NCBI GenBank assembly: GCA_016700075.1
Contig: CP065000.1
Location: 1,054,001 to 1,118,000 of the forward strand
Direction of reading: 5' to 3'
Source of the DNA: Acidobacteriota bacterium
Lineage (GTDB): Bacteria; Acidobacteriota; Blastocatellia; Pyrinomonadales; Pyrinomonadaceae
DNA: 64,000 nt
In this document: positions 45,110 to 53,160 of the stretch, piece after piece
How the letters are laid out: every line of letters begins with the position of its first letter
Numbering within the stretch: the first letter of the stretch is position 1
Program-made: the position numbers and the translations under genes
Notes under the pieces: generated by a model
Databases searched by the model: none
What the model was told of the DNA's origin: nothing
What the model saw: only the letters and a program-made list of their open reading frames with translations

Positions 45110-47101
45110 TTACGAAAACATAGAATTGAAATCACTCTCTGATAAGACAACTACTCCGAGCGATTCAGCCTTGGTCAATTTCGACCCCGCGTCGCTGCCG
45201 GCAACGACGAAATCCGTCTTTTTGCTGACGGACGACGAAATGCGGCCGCCGCGTTCTTCGATGAGTTTTGCGGCCTCGTCGCGAGTGTAATTTTCGAGTT
45301 TTCCGGTCAACACAAAGGTCTTTCCGACAAATCGTTCGTCCAACGCGGCGGTCGAGGCCTCGTCCATTTCCGTCTCAACGCCGGCGGCCTTGAGCCTCTC
45401 GATAAGTTCGAGATTCTTCGGATCGCGAAACCACGTGTGAACGCTCTCGGCAACGGCCAAGCCGATCTCGGGAATGTCGTCGAGTTCATCTGCCGACGCG
45501 TGTGCAATGCGGTCAATGCTGCGGAAATTATTGGCTAAGAGCTTCGCATAGCGTTCTCCAACGTGGCGTATATCAATGCCGTACAGAAGCCGCTGCAGCC
45601 CGCGTGTCTTGCTCGCTTCGACCTGGTCGATCAGATTTGTGCCCGATTTTTCTGCCATGCGTTCCAATGCAGCGATGTCCTCGACCTTCAAACTATAAAG
45701 GTCGGAAACGTCACGGATCATGCCTTTATCAACGAGTGTTTCAACCAACACTTCGCCGAGGCCCTCGATGTCCATTGCCTTTCGCGATGCGTAATACTGA
45801 ATGCGTGCTTTGATCTTGGCAGGACAATCGGGATTTGTGCAGCGGCGAACAGCTTCACCTTCGGGGCGAACGGCTTCGGCACCGCAAACGGGGCAAATTA
45901 TCGGAAAGACGAATTCCGTTTCGCTGCCGTCACGTTTCGACGGAATATTTTGAAGAACTTGCGGAATGATCTCGCCGCTTTTTTCTATCAGCACATAGTC
46001 GCCGATCTTAAGGCCGAGCCGCTTTATTTCGTCCTCATTATGAAGCGATGCCCGTGCAACCGTTGTACCGGCAAGCTGAACAGGCTCAAGGTTTGCGACC
46101 GGCGTCAAAGCTCCGGTTCGCCCGACCTGAACGCTGATCGAAAGCAGCTTTGTGGTCGCCTGGCGTGCCGGATATTTATATGCGATGGCCCAACGCGGTG
46201 CCTTAGTCGTCGCTCCGAATTCCTCCTGCAACGCCGTCGAATTGACCTTTACGACAACGCCATCGATCTCGTAATCCAGCGTGTCGCGGTGCGTTTCCAT
46301 GTCGTTGACAAACTCGACAAGCTCATCAAAACTGCCGCACAGACGCCGATTCGGGTTGACGTTAAACCCGTTGCGTTCCAGCCATTCAAAATTCTCCCAA
46401 TGTGTCGCGAACATCTTTTGATTGCCGGCAAGAACGTCATACGGAAACATATCGAGCCGCCGCGATGCGACGATCTGCGAATCGAGCATTCGGACCGTGC
46501 CGCTCGCACAGTTGCGCGGATTAGCGAACGTTTTCTCGTCCTGCATCTCAAGTTCCGCGTTGATACGGGCAAACTGGGACCTGGACAAGAATACTTCTCC
46601 GCGGACCTCGGCGTGCTCCGGTGCGTCCGCTTTTAACCGCAGCGGAACGGTGCGAATGGTCTTTGCGTTTTGAGTAACTTCGTCTCCGGCCTGGCCGTCG
46701 CCGCGTGTCGCCGCAGTCGTTAGAATGCCCTTTTCGTAATGCAGCGAAACGCTGAGCCCGTCGATCTTCAGCTCGGCGACATATTCCAGCTTTCTGCCTT
46801 CGGCGAGCTTTTCACAGCGTTCAGTAAACGCTTTCAACTCGTCGAGGCTGTAGCTGTTGTCCAGCGACATCAGCGGCACGTTGTGTTTGAAAGGCCGCAG
46901 CGAATCCGCCTTTCCGCCCACGCGTTGTGTAGGGCTGTCGGGCGTTATCAATTCGGGATGTTCGGCCTCAAGCGCCTTCAAACGCTCGAGCAGTTGATCG
47001 AACTCAAAGTCCGATATCTCCGGCTCCGCCTTTTGATAGTAAAGGTCGTTATGCCGCTGGATCTCGCGACGCAATTTCTCGATCTCTTGTTTTACGCTCA
47101 T
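45110..47101 (-). CDS. ligA: NAD-dependent DNA ligase
   Basis: 663 residues, normal length. It starts with the Ia domain (HNDLYYQKAEPEISDFEFDQ). The adenylated lysine is in YVAELKIDGLSVSL (about 113). Then come the OB fold, the four-cysteine zinc finger (CPVC, CTNPDC), the helix-hairpin-helix region and a C-terminal BRCT domain (FVGKTFVLTGKLENYTRDEA). It seals nicks in replication and repair. It starts 3 bases after the Rieske gene, so it seems to be the last gene of that run. Confidence 0.97.
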   Translation of the reverse strand: MSVKQEIEKLRREIQRHNDLYYQKAEPEISDFEFDQLLERLKALEAEHPELITPDSPTQRVGGKADSLRPFKHNVPLMSLDNSYSLDELKAFTERCEKLAEGRKLEYVAELKIDGLSVSLHYEKGILTTAATRGDGQAGDEVTQNAKTIRTVPLRLKADAPEHAEVRGEVFLSRSQFARINAELEMQDEKTFANPRNCASGTVRMLDSQIVASRRLDMFPYDVLAGNQKMFATHWENFEWLERNGFNVNPNRRLCGSFDELVEFVNDMETHRDTLDYEIDGVVVKVNSTALQEEFGATTKAPRWAIAYKYPARQATTKLLSISVQVGRTGALTPVANLEPVQLAGTTVARASLHNEDEIKRLGLKIGDYVLIEKSGEIIPQVLQNIPSKRDGSETEFVFPIICPVCGAEAVRPEGEAVRRCTNPDCPAKIKARIQYYASRKAMDIEGLGEVLVETLVDKGMIRDVSDLYSLKVEDIAALERMAEKSGTNLIDQVEASKTRGLQRLLYGIDIRHVGERYAKLLANNFRSIDRIAHASADELDDIPEIGLAVAESVHTWFRDPKNLELIERLKAAGVETEMDEASTAALDERFVGKTFVLTGKLENYTRDEAAKLIEERGGRISSSVSKKTDFVVAGSDAGSKLTKAESLGVVVLSESDFNSMFS

Positions 47102-47104
47102 TGG

Positions 47105-48118
47105 TCAATTCATCGCTTCGGCGATCAGACGATGGAAATGGTGTGTTCCCTGCTCACGGGCCGGCGAATATCGTCCGCGGTCGTAGAATCGCGAGCGAAC
47201 GCCTCGCTGCACATTTTCGACAACGGCCTCATCCTCCATTTCGACCGTATGGAGGTAGGCTCCCGCTCCTTTTTCCAAAAACGTCTCGTCGCGGACATAT
47301 GTCTGAAACTCGACTATGGTCCTGTCGACAGCGACTGGCCTGACAATATTCACCGAGATTCCCCACGGATAAAAATTGAACATCAAATTCGGGAAGATGA
47401 ACATATAACGGGCAGCTACCTCACCGCGATCATCGAGCCCCGTTTGGACCGATGCAAATCGATAAAGGTCGGTCGTATAACTGCCGTAATCGACAACTGC
47501 GTTCAATCCTTGATGCACGTAAGGAATATGAAATCCTTCGAGGTAATTCTCGCAATACAACGCCCAATGTGCGTTGACCTCATATTCTCGAGTGGCGGTC
47601 AGCCGCAGCCCTTCAGCGGTCGCTCTTTCGAAAAGCCAGGCAATGTCGTCAGTCATTTCCCAGAACTTAACGGAAGGAGAAACAGACGCAAACACAAAAC
47701 CGCCGAGCTCTGCGGACTCGATCGTCGAAAGGTCATCGCTCTCGGACGGAAAATTCTCGACTTCCTCGAATTCAGGCATCGACAGCATCTTTCCGTCCAG
47801 CGAAAAACGCCGGCCGTGATAACGACATCTGATCAGATCGCCTGAACAGGGCTCTTCGACGAGCAGCATTGCACGATGCGTACAAACGTTCGTCAGACAT
47901 CGGATCCCTTCCTGCGTCCTCACCAGCAACGCAGGTTCGTCGAGCATTCCCTGCAATATGGTTTTCGGATGAAGTTGTTCAACTGAGTCCGCGTGCCCCA
48001 CAAGCTGCCAGCTAGGTGCAAATATCTTCTCCCGAGACGCCGCAAAGACCTCTGCATCGGTGTAAAACTCCGACGGCAGTGTCCATGCCTTCTTGATGTC
48101 TTTGTCGATGTCGAACAT
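47105..48118 (-). CDS. Rieske-type ring-hydroxylating oxygenase, alpha subunit
   Basis: 337 residues. The [2Fe-2S] ligands are CTHR and CRYHGRRF (C-x-H and C-x2-H). The mononuclear iron region shows YCENYLEGFHIPYVHQGL. Length and motifs fit the branch with choline/carnitine monooxygenases and small aromatic oxygenases; substrate is unknown. No reductase or ferredoxin partner lies nearby. It is 2 bases after the GNAT gene and 3 bases before ligA, an odd but tight grouping. Confidence 0.92.
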   Translation of the reverse strand: MFDIDKDIKKAWTLPSEFYTDAEVFAASREKIFAPSWQLVGHADSVEQLHPKTILQGMLDEPALLVRTQEGIRCLTNVCTHRAMLLVEEPCSGDLIRCRYHGRRFSLDGKMLSMPEFEEVENFPSESDDLSTIESAELGGFVFASVSPSVKFWEMTDDIAWLFERATAEGLRLTATREYEVNAHWALYCENYLEGFHIPYVHQGLNAVVDYGSYTTDLYRFASVQTGLDDRGEVAARYMFIFPNLMFNFYPWGISVNIVRPVAVDRTIVEFQTYVRDETFLEKGAGAYLHTVEMEDEAVVENVQRGVRSRFYDRGRYSPAREQGTHHFHRLIAEAMN

Positions 48119-48120
48119 TT

Positions 48121-48873
48121 CTAGCCGCGGTAAAGCAAATATGCCGGCCGCTCTCTGTCCCGATGAAAACCCCGTCCTATAAAACCCGCTTCGAACGCTT
48201 CCTGAAATTCAGCACGAATTCTCATCTGCTCGGCCAAAGCGGATTTCGGATCAGCTGCGACCAATGCATTCCAGTCATTCATGATCACAATGGCCGCCGC
48301 GGGAGATCCGGGGTTCTCGAATTTTTCTCCGCGCGACAACGCGATCACCTTATCGCTCTCCAAATGCCATTCGGCGAACAAACGGTCGCTTGCCAGGCCG
48401 ATCTTCTCGCCGTCGGTCTCGGGCGAGGTACCGTAATCGATGCCGTAGAAATTCTCCCGATATTCGCTGACGATCGCACCCAGCTTTTCCAGGTTAAAAT
48501 ACGCATTTCTCGCCTTTACGGGCTCAAATGTCCATTTGACATACTTTACGCCCTCAGACAACGCGCGTTCCCGCTGGGCCCATTTTAATCGACGCCCGAG
48601 GCCGAGGCTCTGAAACTCATTGTCCACGGCGGTCATATGGGAATAGAACGCAGGCTCGCCGCGAAGAAAGGCCGGCACGCTCAGGACGAACCCGACAAGA
48701 CGTTCTCCCAAATAAGCTCCAAGCGTAAAACCGCCCGCATTCTTTGTAACAATGAAATGCCGGACAGGCGAAATTTCCGTCTCCGGCAAGGCAAAGACCG
48801 CTCTTTGGAGCTCTACACAGCTTCCGAGCTGATCCAGCGATTCGCACTCTCGTATCTCGATATTATCTGACAT
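48121..48873 (-). CDS. GNAT-family acetyltransferase-like protein
   Basis: 250 residues. The N-terminal half has a GNAT fold, with GFTLGAYLGERLVGFVLS, HMTAVDNEFQSLGLGRRLKW (acetyl-CoA loop) and ARNAYFNLEKLGA. The C-terminal 90 residues are an extension seen in COG3375-like predicted acetyltransferases. Substrate unknown. It is the first gene of a tight run with the Rieske oxygenase and ligA. Confidence 0.85.
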   Translation of the reverse strand: MSDNIEIRECESLDQLGSCVELQRAVFALPETEISPVRHFIVTKNAGGFTLGAYLGERLVGFVLSVPAFLRGEPAFYSHMTAVDNEFQSLGLGRRLKWAQRERALSEGVKYVKWTFEPVKARNAYFNLEKLGAIVSEYRENFYGIDYGTSPETDGEKIGLASDRLFAEWHLESDKVIALSRGEKFENPGSPAAAIVIMNDWNALVAADPKSALAEQMRIRAEFQEAFEAGFIGRGFHRDRERPAYLLYRG

Positions 48874-49002
48874 ATGCGACGAAATTGATGCTATCAGAAA
48901 TATCTCGGCAACGGAAAAATACCCTTAACTTATGGCCCTGCGGTCTGTTAAACTAATTGTTGCCGCTATTCAGCGGCGCCTCGACTCCCTCAATCGCATT
49001 AG

Positions 49003-50550
49003 ATGACCCAACAGAACGGCCTTGAGATCAGGGGAACGCTCTTCCGTCAACCTTTCGCCGAATTAGCGGCGGAGATCCTTGCCGCGCGTCTTTCCGGCAG
49101 CCTTCGACTAAGCTACGGCACTAAAAAGTGCATTGTTTACTTTAAGAACGGCAGGCTGGCATTTGCCGTCTCAAATTCAAAGGAACATAAGATCTTCGCT
49201 CTGCTGCTTTCACGAGGACGTATTGAAGATAAAGATCTGCAGCAGGCTCCGGATTTTACCAACGACTTTGAGTTCACGGCTTTCTTGGTCCGCAGCGGCT
49301 TTCTGACAAAAGAAGAAAGCGACAACCTGTTTGTTGATCAGATGGCTGCAATCGTTACAGATGCGTTCTCATGGAAGGACGGCGATTGGACATTCAGCCC
49401 CCTGGCACGGATCCGCGATGGGTTGGAATATGACATCCGCATCGACGAACTACTAGCCAACTACAGCCGCTGCCTTGCTGAACATGACGTTCTGTCACGG
49501 TTTCGCAGTCTCGACGAGCAGTTCGCACGTTCAGAGAAGGAAGACCTTAACATAAATCTCTCGCCTGAAGAGGCGTTCGTCCTGTCGCGGTCGCAGGATG
49601 GCCCGATGACGGTACAAAGCATTTTGAATATCGCTCCGATCTCGGAGGGCCGTGCTCTTCACGTGATATACACGCTATGGCTAAGCGGCTTTCTCATCCG
49701 AACCGATTGGGAAAGGGTGTTTGACGAACATTCCGTTGCCATGATGAACAACGTGAGACTGGAGTTGAAGCGCGAAGCTCGCATCGTCTCCCAAAAGGCC
49801 CCGGATGAAACTACCCCCGACGAACCTCAACCGCAGCCGGAGGTTACCGCCGAACCCGAGCCCGTGATCACATTGGATGAATATCTCGACCGTGTTTTGA
49901 ATGCAGTTACTTTCTACGATGTTCTCGGTGTCGATCGGGGCGTAGAAAGTGATGAGCTGAAAAGAGCCTACTTCACGTCGGCAAAGCAGTTTCACCCGGA
50001 CAAATACCGCTCGGAATCGCCCGAAACACTCAAACGCATTCAGGATGCCTTCACCTCGCTGTCTCAGGCGCATGAAACGCTGAAGACGCCCGAACTGCGT
50101 GAGATCTACGACTATAGGATGCGCAAGGAACTTGCCGAACGCGAGAAACGCGGCGGCGAAGCGGTCGGGAACGCGAGCCTGCAGGCTGAACAGGCAGCAG
50201 AGAATTTCGAACGCGGCTTCTCAATGCTTATGGACGGCGACGCCGAAGGGGCAACACCGTTCCTTGCTCGAGCCGCACACTACGCCCCAAAAAATGCACG
50301 CTACCGTGCATATTACGGCAAGGCTCTTTCGCACGACGACAAGCAGCGGCACAAGGCCGAAGCTGAGATGCAGGCAGCACTCAAACTCGACAATACGAAT
50401 CCGACGTTCCGGCTCCTTTTGGCAGAATTCTTTGCTCAGGTCGGCCTGATGAAGCGGGCTGAGGGCGAGCTCAATCGCCTGCTTGCGATGTTCCCGAGCA
50501 ATCGCGAGGCTCGCGAAATGCTTGACGAACTTAAAACTCGAACGAATTGA
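49003..50550 (+). CDS. DUF4388 (PATAN-like) protein with DnaJ domain and TPR tail
   Basis: 515 residues. Residues 1-150 match DUF4388 (IRGTLFRQPFAELAAEILA, LSGSLRLSYGTKKCIVYFKN, FVDQMAAIVTDAFSWKDGDW), a domain tied to signalling in delta-proteobacteria and Acidobacteria. A linker rich in Pro/Glu follows. A J domain at about 303-370 keeps the HPD tripeptide (AKQFHPDKYRS). The tail has TPR-like helices (AAHYAPKNARYRAYYGKALS). It probably recruits Hsp70 (DnaK) in a sensory or assembly role. It precedes an HD-GYP-like gene by 56 bases. Confidence 0.88.
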   Translation: MTQQNGLEIRGTLFRQPFAELAAEILAARLSGSLRLSYGTKKCIVYFKNGRLAFAVSNSKEHKIFALLLSRGRIEDKDLQQAPDFTNDFEFTAFLVRSGFLTKEESDNLFVDQMAAIVTDAFSWKDGDWTFSPLARIRDGLEYDIRIDELLANYSRCLAEHDVLSRFRSLDEQFARSEKEDLNINLSPEEAFVLSRSQDGPMTVQSILNIAPISEGRALHVIYTLWLSGFLIRTDWERVFDEHSVAMMNNVRLELKREARIVSQKAPDETTPDEPQPQPEVTAEPEPVITLDEYLDRVLNAVTFYDVLGVDRGVESDELKRAYFTSAKQFHPDKYRSESPETLKRIQDAFTSLSQAHETLKTPELREIYDYRMRKELAEREKRGGEAVGNASLQAEQAAENFERGFSMLMDGDAEGATPFLARAAHYAPKNARYRAYYGKALSHDDKQRHKAEAEMQAALKLDNTNPTFRLLLAEFFAQVGLMKRAEGELNRLLAMFPSNREAREMLDELKTRTN

Positions 50551-50606
50551 CCTCGTGATTTTGGCCTTTCCTTGAAATTGATCCGCAAAACGACGACACT
50601 AGTTGG

Positions 50607-51251
50607 GTGAGCAGTATCTTTCGTGACAGCGGCAATGCGGACGAAAAACTCCGCCGTATCGCAGACCGCATCGACGTTTTCGAGCTTTACAGCGGGCCGC
50701 ACAGCACACAGGTCGCCGACCTCGCTGACCGGCTTGGCGAGGCGTTCAATCTCGCCTCCCGCGACCGCAATTATCTGCACAAAGCCGCATTGCTGCACGA
50801 TATCGGCGAGCTGGCGATGAATCGCGATTACATCGCCGCCGCCCGTCCGCTTTCTGATACAGAACTCATCGATCTGCGGCGTCATCCCGTCATCGGCGAA
50901 CAGGAAGCCGCCAAGCTCGATCTGTCTCGCGGCGTCCAGTTGATCATCCGCTGGCATCACGAATGGTGGAACGGCTGGGGCTATCCCGACGGGCTTTCGG
51001 GTCAAGAGATACCGTTGACCGCGCGTTTGCTTCGTGTGGCTGACGGTTTTGCGTCACTGACCGCGAAGCGCCCGTATCGCGATGCGTTGTCTGTCGCTGA
51101 TGCCCGAAAACACCTCGCCGAAATGGCTGGGGTCGAGTACGATCCGGAGGCCGTTTTCACGCTGTTGAGCATTCTGTCGAACGACGCACGCATGGCGTCG
51201 GAGGCATCGGAACGTCTTTCTTTTGAACAACAAAATGCAGGGCTACAATAA
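50607..51251 (+). CDS. HD-GYP-like phosphodiesterase domain protein
   Basis: 214 residues, started at a GTG. Metal/active motifs: HDIGE (64-68), RRHPVIGEQ (about 91-99), HHEWWNGWGYPDGLSG (about 117-132, including GYP) and RLLRVADGFASLT. It lacks a receiver or membrane domain and is just the catalytic domain. HD-GYP enzymes cleave cyclic-di-GMP; some members act on other nucleotides or are inactive. Its last 17 bases overlap the next gene, so they are probably coupled. Confidence 0.88.
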   Translation: MSSIFRDSGNADEKLRRIADRIDVFELYSGPHSTQVADLADRLGEAFNLASRDRNYLHKAALLHDIGELAMNRDYIAAARPLSDTELIDLRRHPVIGEQEAAKLDLSRGVQLIIRWHHEWWNGWGYPDGLSGQEIPLTARLLRVADGFASLTAKRPYRDALSVADARKHLAEMAGVEYDPEAVFTLLSILSNDARMASEASERLSFEQQNAGLQ

Positions 51252-52167
51252 GATATCTCCCAGAAGTTGGCTTGCTTTCGATCTAAACGTCCTGAGGCGT
51301 ATCGAGTTCGATTCCATCGCGATCCCGTTCTCGGGTTCCGGCGAGGTCGGCGGCTATTTGAAGCGGACCGGCGTGCGTGTGGCGGCGAATGACCCACTGT
51401 TTTCGGCTTGGGCAGATTCGTATGTACACATCGCGAACAGCCGCGAAGAGCTTTCCGCTGAAGACATCGAGACCATACTCGAAGACGCGTACGTTCCCGG
51501 CTACGAACTCAAGAATCCGACGCTCGCGAACTGGTTCTCCGAGACGGATTCGTGGTGGCTGGACAACGTCCGCCGTAATATCGACCGCCTCGCGACGACG
51601 GGATTAAAAGCGATAGCTTCGCGGATCGCGATCGCTGCGGGCGATTACGTTTTTGCATTCAGCGGCGAGAACCGCCGTCTTCGCCAGCCGCTCTCTAACA
51701 CCTATAGGCGGCTTTGTTCGCTGCAGCCGCGGCCATTCGACAACCGCCAAAACAACACCTGCAGCACCAAAATTCCCGACGATTTCATTGCGGAAACCCA
51801 CACTGATCTGATGTTCCTGCGTCTGCCCGCCGCACACGCTCAGCCGCTACGCAACCATCTCGGCAGGGCCGCCTGGCGCGAAGAATGGATACGCGGTTCC
51901 GCCGGCTTTTGGGACAAACTCGAGAACGCCGCCGCACATCGCCTGGGCGCACCGACCGAGACCAAATCGCAATACATTCAGCTCCTCGAAGAAACGCTCC
52001 AGCGTGCCTCGCACATCCCGAAATGGGCCATCGCACACGTCGAGGACGGCTTTCTGCAAACCCAAGACATCGTCGATGCCGTCGCCCGCATACGCAAAGT
52101 GGACGCCATCTACTCCAAAGACTTCACCGAACTAACCGGCACCAAAGCCGCCATCATCACCGCCTAA
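51235..52167 (+). CDS. Degenerate D12-class DNA adenine methylase-like protein
   Basis: 310 residues from the ATG at 51235. The N-terminal part resembles motif I of D12 (Dam-like) methylases: AIPFSGSGEVGGYLKRTGVR, then AANDPLFSAW. The expected catalytic motif (D/N)PPY is not found; at the matching place the sequence reads THTDLMFLRLPAAH. The C-terminal YSKDFTELTGTKAAIITA also fits the family end. The likely reading is a methylase relative that has lost catalysis, but the similarity is weak and no search was possible. It overlaps the HD-GYP gene. Confidence 0.6.
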   Translation: MQGYNKISPRSWLAFDLNVLRRIEFDSIAIPFSGSGEVGGYLKRTGVRVAANDPLFSAWADSYVHIANSREELSAEDIETILEDAYVPGYELKNPTLANWFSETDSWWLDNVRRNIDRLATTGLKAIASRIAIAAGDYVFAFSGENRRLRQPLSNTYRRLCSLQPRPFDNRQNNTCSTKIPDDFIAETHTDLMFLRLPAAHAQPLRNHLGRAAWREEWIRGSAGFWDKLENAAAHRLGAPTETKSQYIQLLEETLQRASHIPKWAIAHVEDGFLQTQDIVDAVARIRKVDAIYSKDFTELTGTKAAIITA

Positions 52168-52207
52168 CCGCTTGCATAAGCCCGCGTGTCAGCAAGGGCG
52201 ACACAAA

Positions 52208-52236
52208 AACGCCGCGATATGGTCATTCGCGGCGTT
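52208..52236 (-). terminator. Strong hairpin with T-run on the minus strand
   Basis: AACGCCGCGA/TCGCGGCGTT with a 9-base loop. On the minus strand it is followed by TTTTTG, so it works best for leftward transcripts, which would have to come from the gene-poor stretch or the coiled-coil gene at 52706-53065. On the plus strand the flank lacks a T-run. Confidence 0.65.
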
Positions 52237-52368
52237 CGCATTCGGTACAACGGCGGCCAAGTTCGCCGATGCGGCTGTTAAGGCATAACGGTAAGGGTTA
52301 TAAGGTCAGAAAGCTGTCCGACCGGCTTACTTTTCTTTAGATATCGGGCTCGTCTGAGTAAAAAAGCA

Positions 52369-52459
52369 GACGCGCCGAATGACCTGTACGACGCGCCGAA
52401 CGACCTGTACGACGCGCCGGATGACCTGTACGACGCGCCGAACGACCTGTACGACGCGC
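52369..52459. repeat. 21-base tandem repeat, 4.3 copies
   Basis: Unit GACGCGCCGAACGACCTGTA plus C, copies at 52369, 52390, 52411 and 52432 and a partial copy at 52453. Copies differ only at positions 10 and 12. The unit length of 21 (two helical turns) puts every copy on the same face of the DNA. There are no spacers, so it is not CRISPR. Confidence 0.9.
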
Positions 52460-52705
52460 AAAATGGCTCAGAAACGCATAAATTCCAGTAAAATTTGAAT
52501 ACAAACCGCTCAGAACCCAATAAATACGGGACTTTTTCAAATTTCAGTTGGAAATCAGGGAAAATTAGTGTAATTTACTTACAATCTGGAGACTCAGCAA
52601 TGAATACACGATCCTTCTCGACAGATTTCCTCCCCGCAGCAACCATTTTCGCCACTTGGCAGACCACCACATCCCCAATAAACCGCCGTGCCTGACCCCG
52701 CGATT

Positions 52706-53065
52706 TCAGTTCTTTTCCACTAGTTCGCGGATCTTGGGGGTGTTTGGGTGGTTGGGAAGTTCTTTTTCGACGTATTCGAGCACCATTTCGGCGCGTTCTT
52801 CGACGTCGAGCATTGTGAAGTCGAGGTCGTTGGCGCCGTCGACACGTTTGACGGCCGCGGCGTACTCATCGGCAAGGGCCTTTTCCATCTTCGAGAGGCC
52901 GACTTCCATCTCGGCGAGGTCCGCCAGAAACTGGGTTAGCGGTATATTTGGCATAATGCCCGCCGACAGATTAGCTTTCGCGAGTGCAAGAGCCGCTTTA
53001 GCTTCTTCGAGTTCCTTTGCCGCCTGCGTGTACCCACTTTCGTCTAGTTGTTTTTGAAGGCCCAT
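52706..53065 (-). CDS. Small coiled-coil protein of unknown function
   Basis: 119 residues, acidic, no signal peptide. Residues 1-75 are Ala/Leu/Glu/Lys-rich and probably form a coiled coil (AAKELEEAKAALALAKANLS, AEMEVGLSKMEKALADEYAA). The rest is helical, with a Pro-containing end (NHPNTPKIRELVEK). I know no family with certainty. It is alone on the minus strand, between the MFS gene and the gene-poor stretch. Confidence 0.7.
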   Translation of the reverse strand: MGLQKQLDESGYTQAAKELEEAKAALALAKANLSAGIMPNIPLTQFLADLAEMEVGLSKMEKALADEYAAAVKRVDGANDLDFTMLDVEERAEMVLEYVEKELPNHPNTPKIRELVEKN

Positions 53066-53160
53066 AATTCACCAACTACTTTTCAAGTCAATCGAACCCT
53101 GCTTGCTCCCACATTATCGCTGAAAACCCGCCAAGGTCTCAACGGTACAGTTTGTTCAGC

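Larger units (their letters stand above)
52168..52705. other. Gene-poor stretch with hairpin and 21-base repeat
   Basis: No convincing gene. It holds a 10-bp hairpin (52208-52236), a tandem repeat (52369-52459) and AT-richer DNA after 52460, ending near the stop of the coiled-coil gene. A 31-codon frame from ATG 52600 to 52695 has GGAG nine bases upstream and a TACAAT-like element nearby, but its product looks like random DNA, so I do not call it as a gene. Minus-strand frames over the repeat are probably spurious. Confidence 0.6.

Noticed and set aside
45563..46636. Open frame of 357 codons on the plus strand
   Set aside because: It lies wholly antisense to ligA, whose protein is conserved from end to end. 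The antisense product has no recognisable motif, so it is a shadow of GC-rich codon use.
46739..47845. Open frame of 368 codons on the plus strand
   Set aside because: Antisense to ligA and the Rieske gene, both well supported; no family marks.
52369..52459. CRISPR-like array
   Set aside because: The units are directly adjacent, with no unique spacers and no cas genes nearby.
52278..52540. Minus-strand frames reading Ser/Arg/Gly repeats through the 21-base repeat
   Set aside because: The protein repeat is only the translation of the DNA repeat; no ribosome-binding site, and two frames are open equally.
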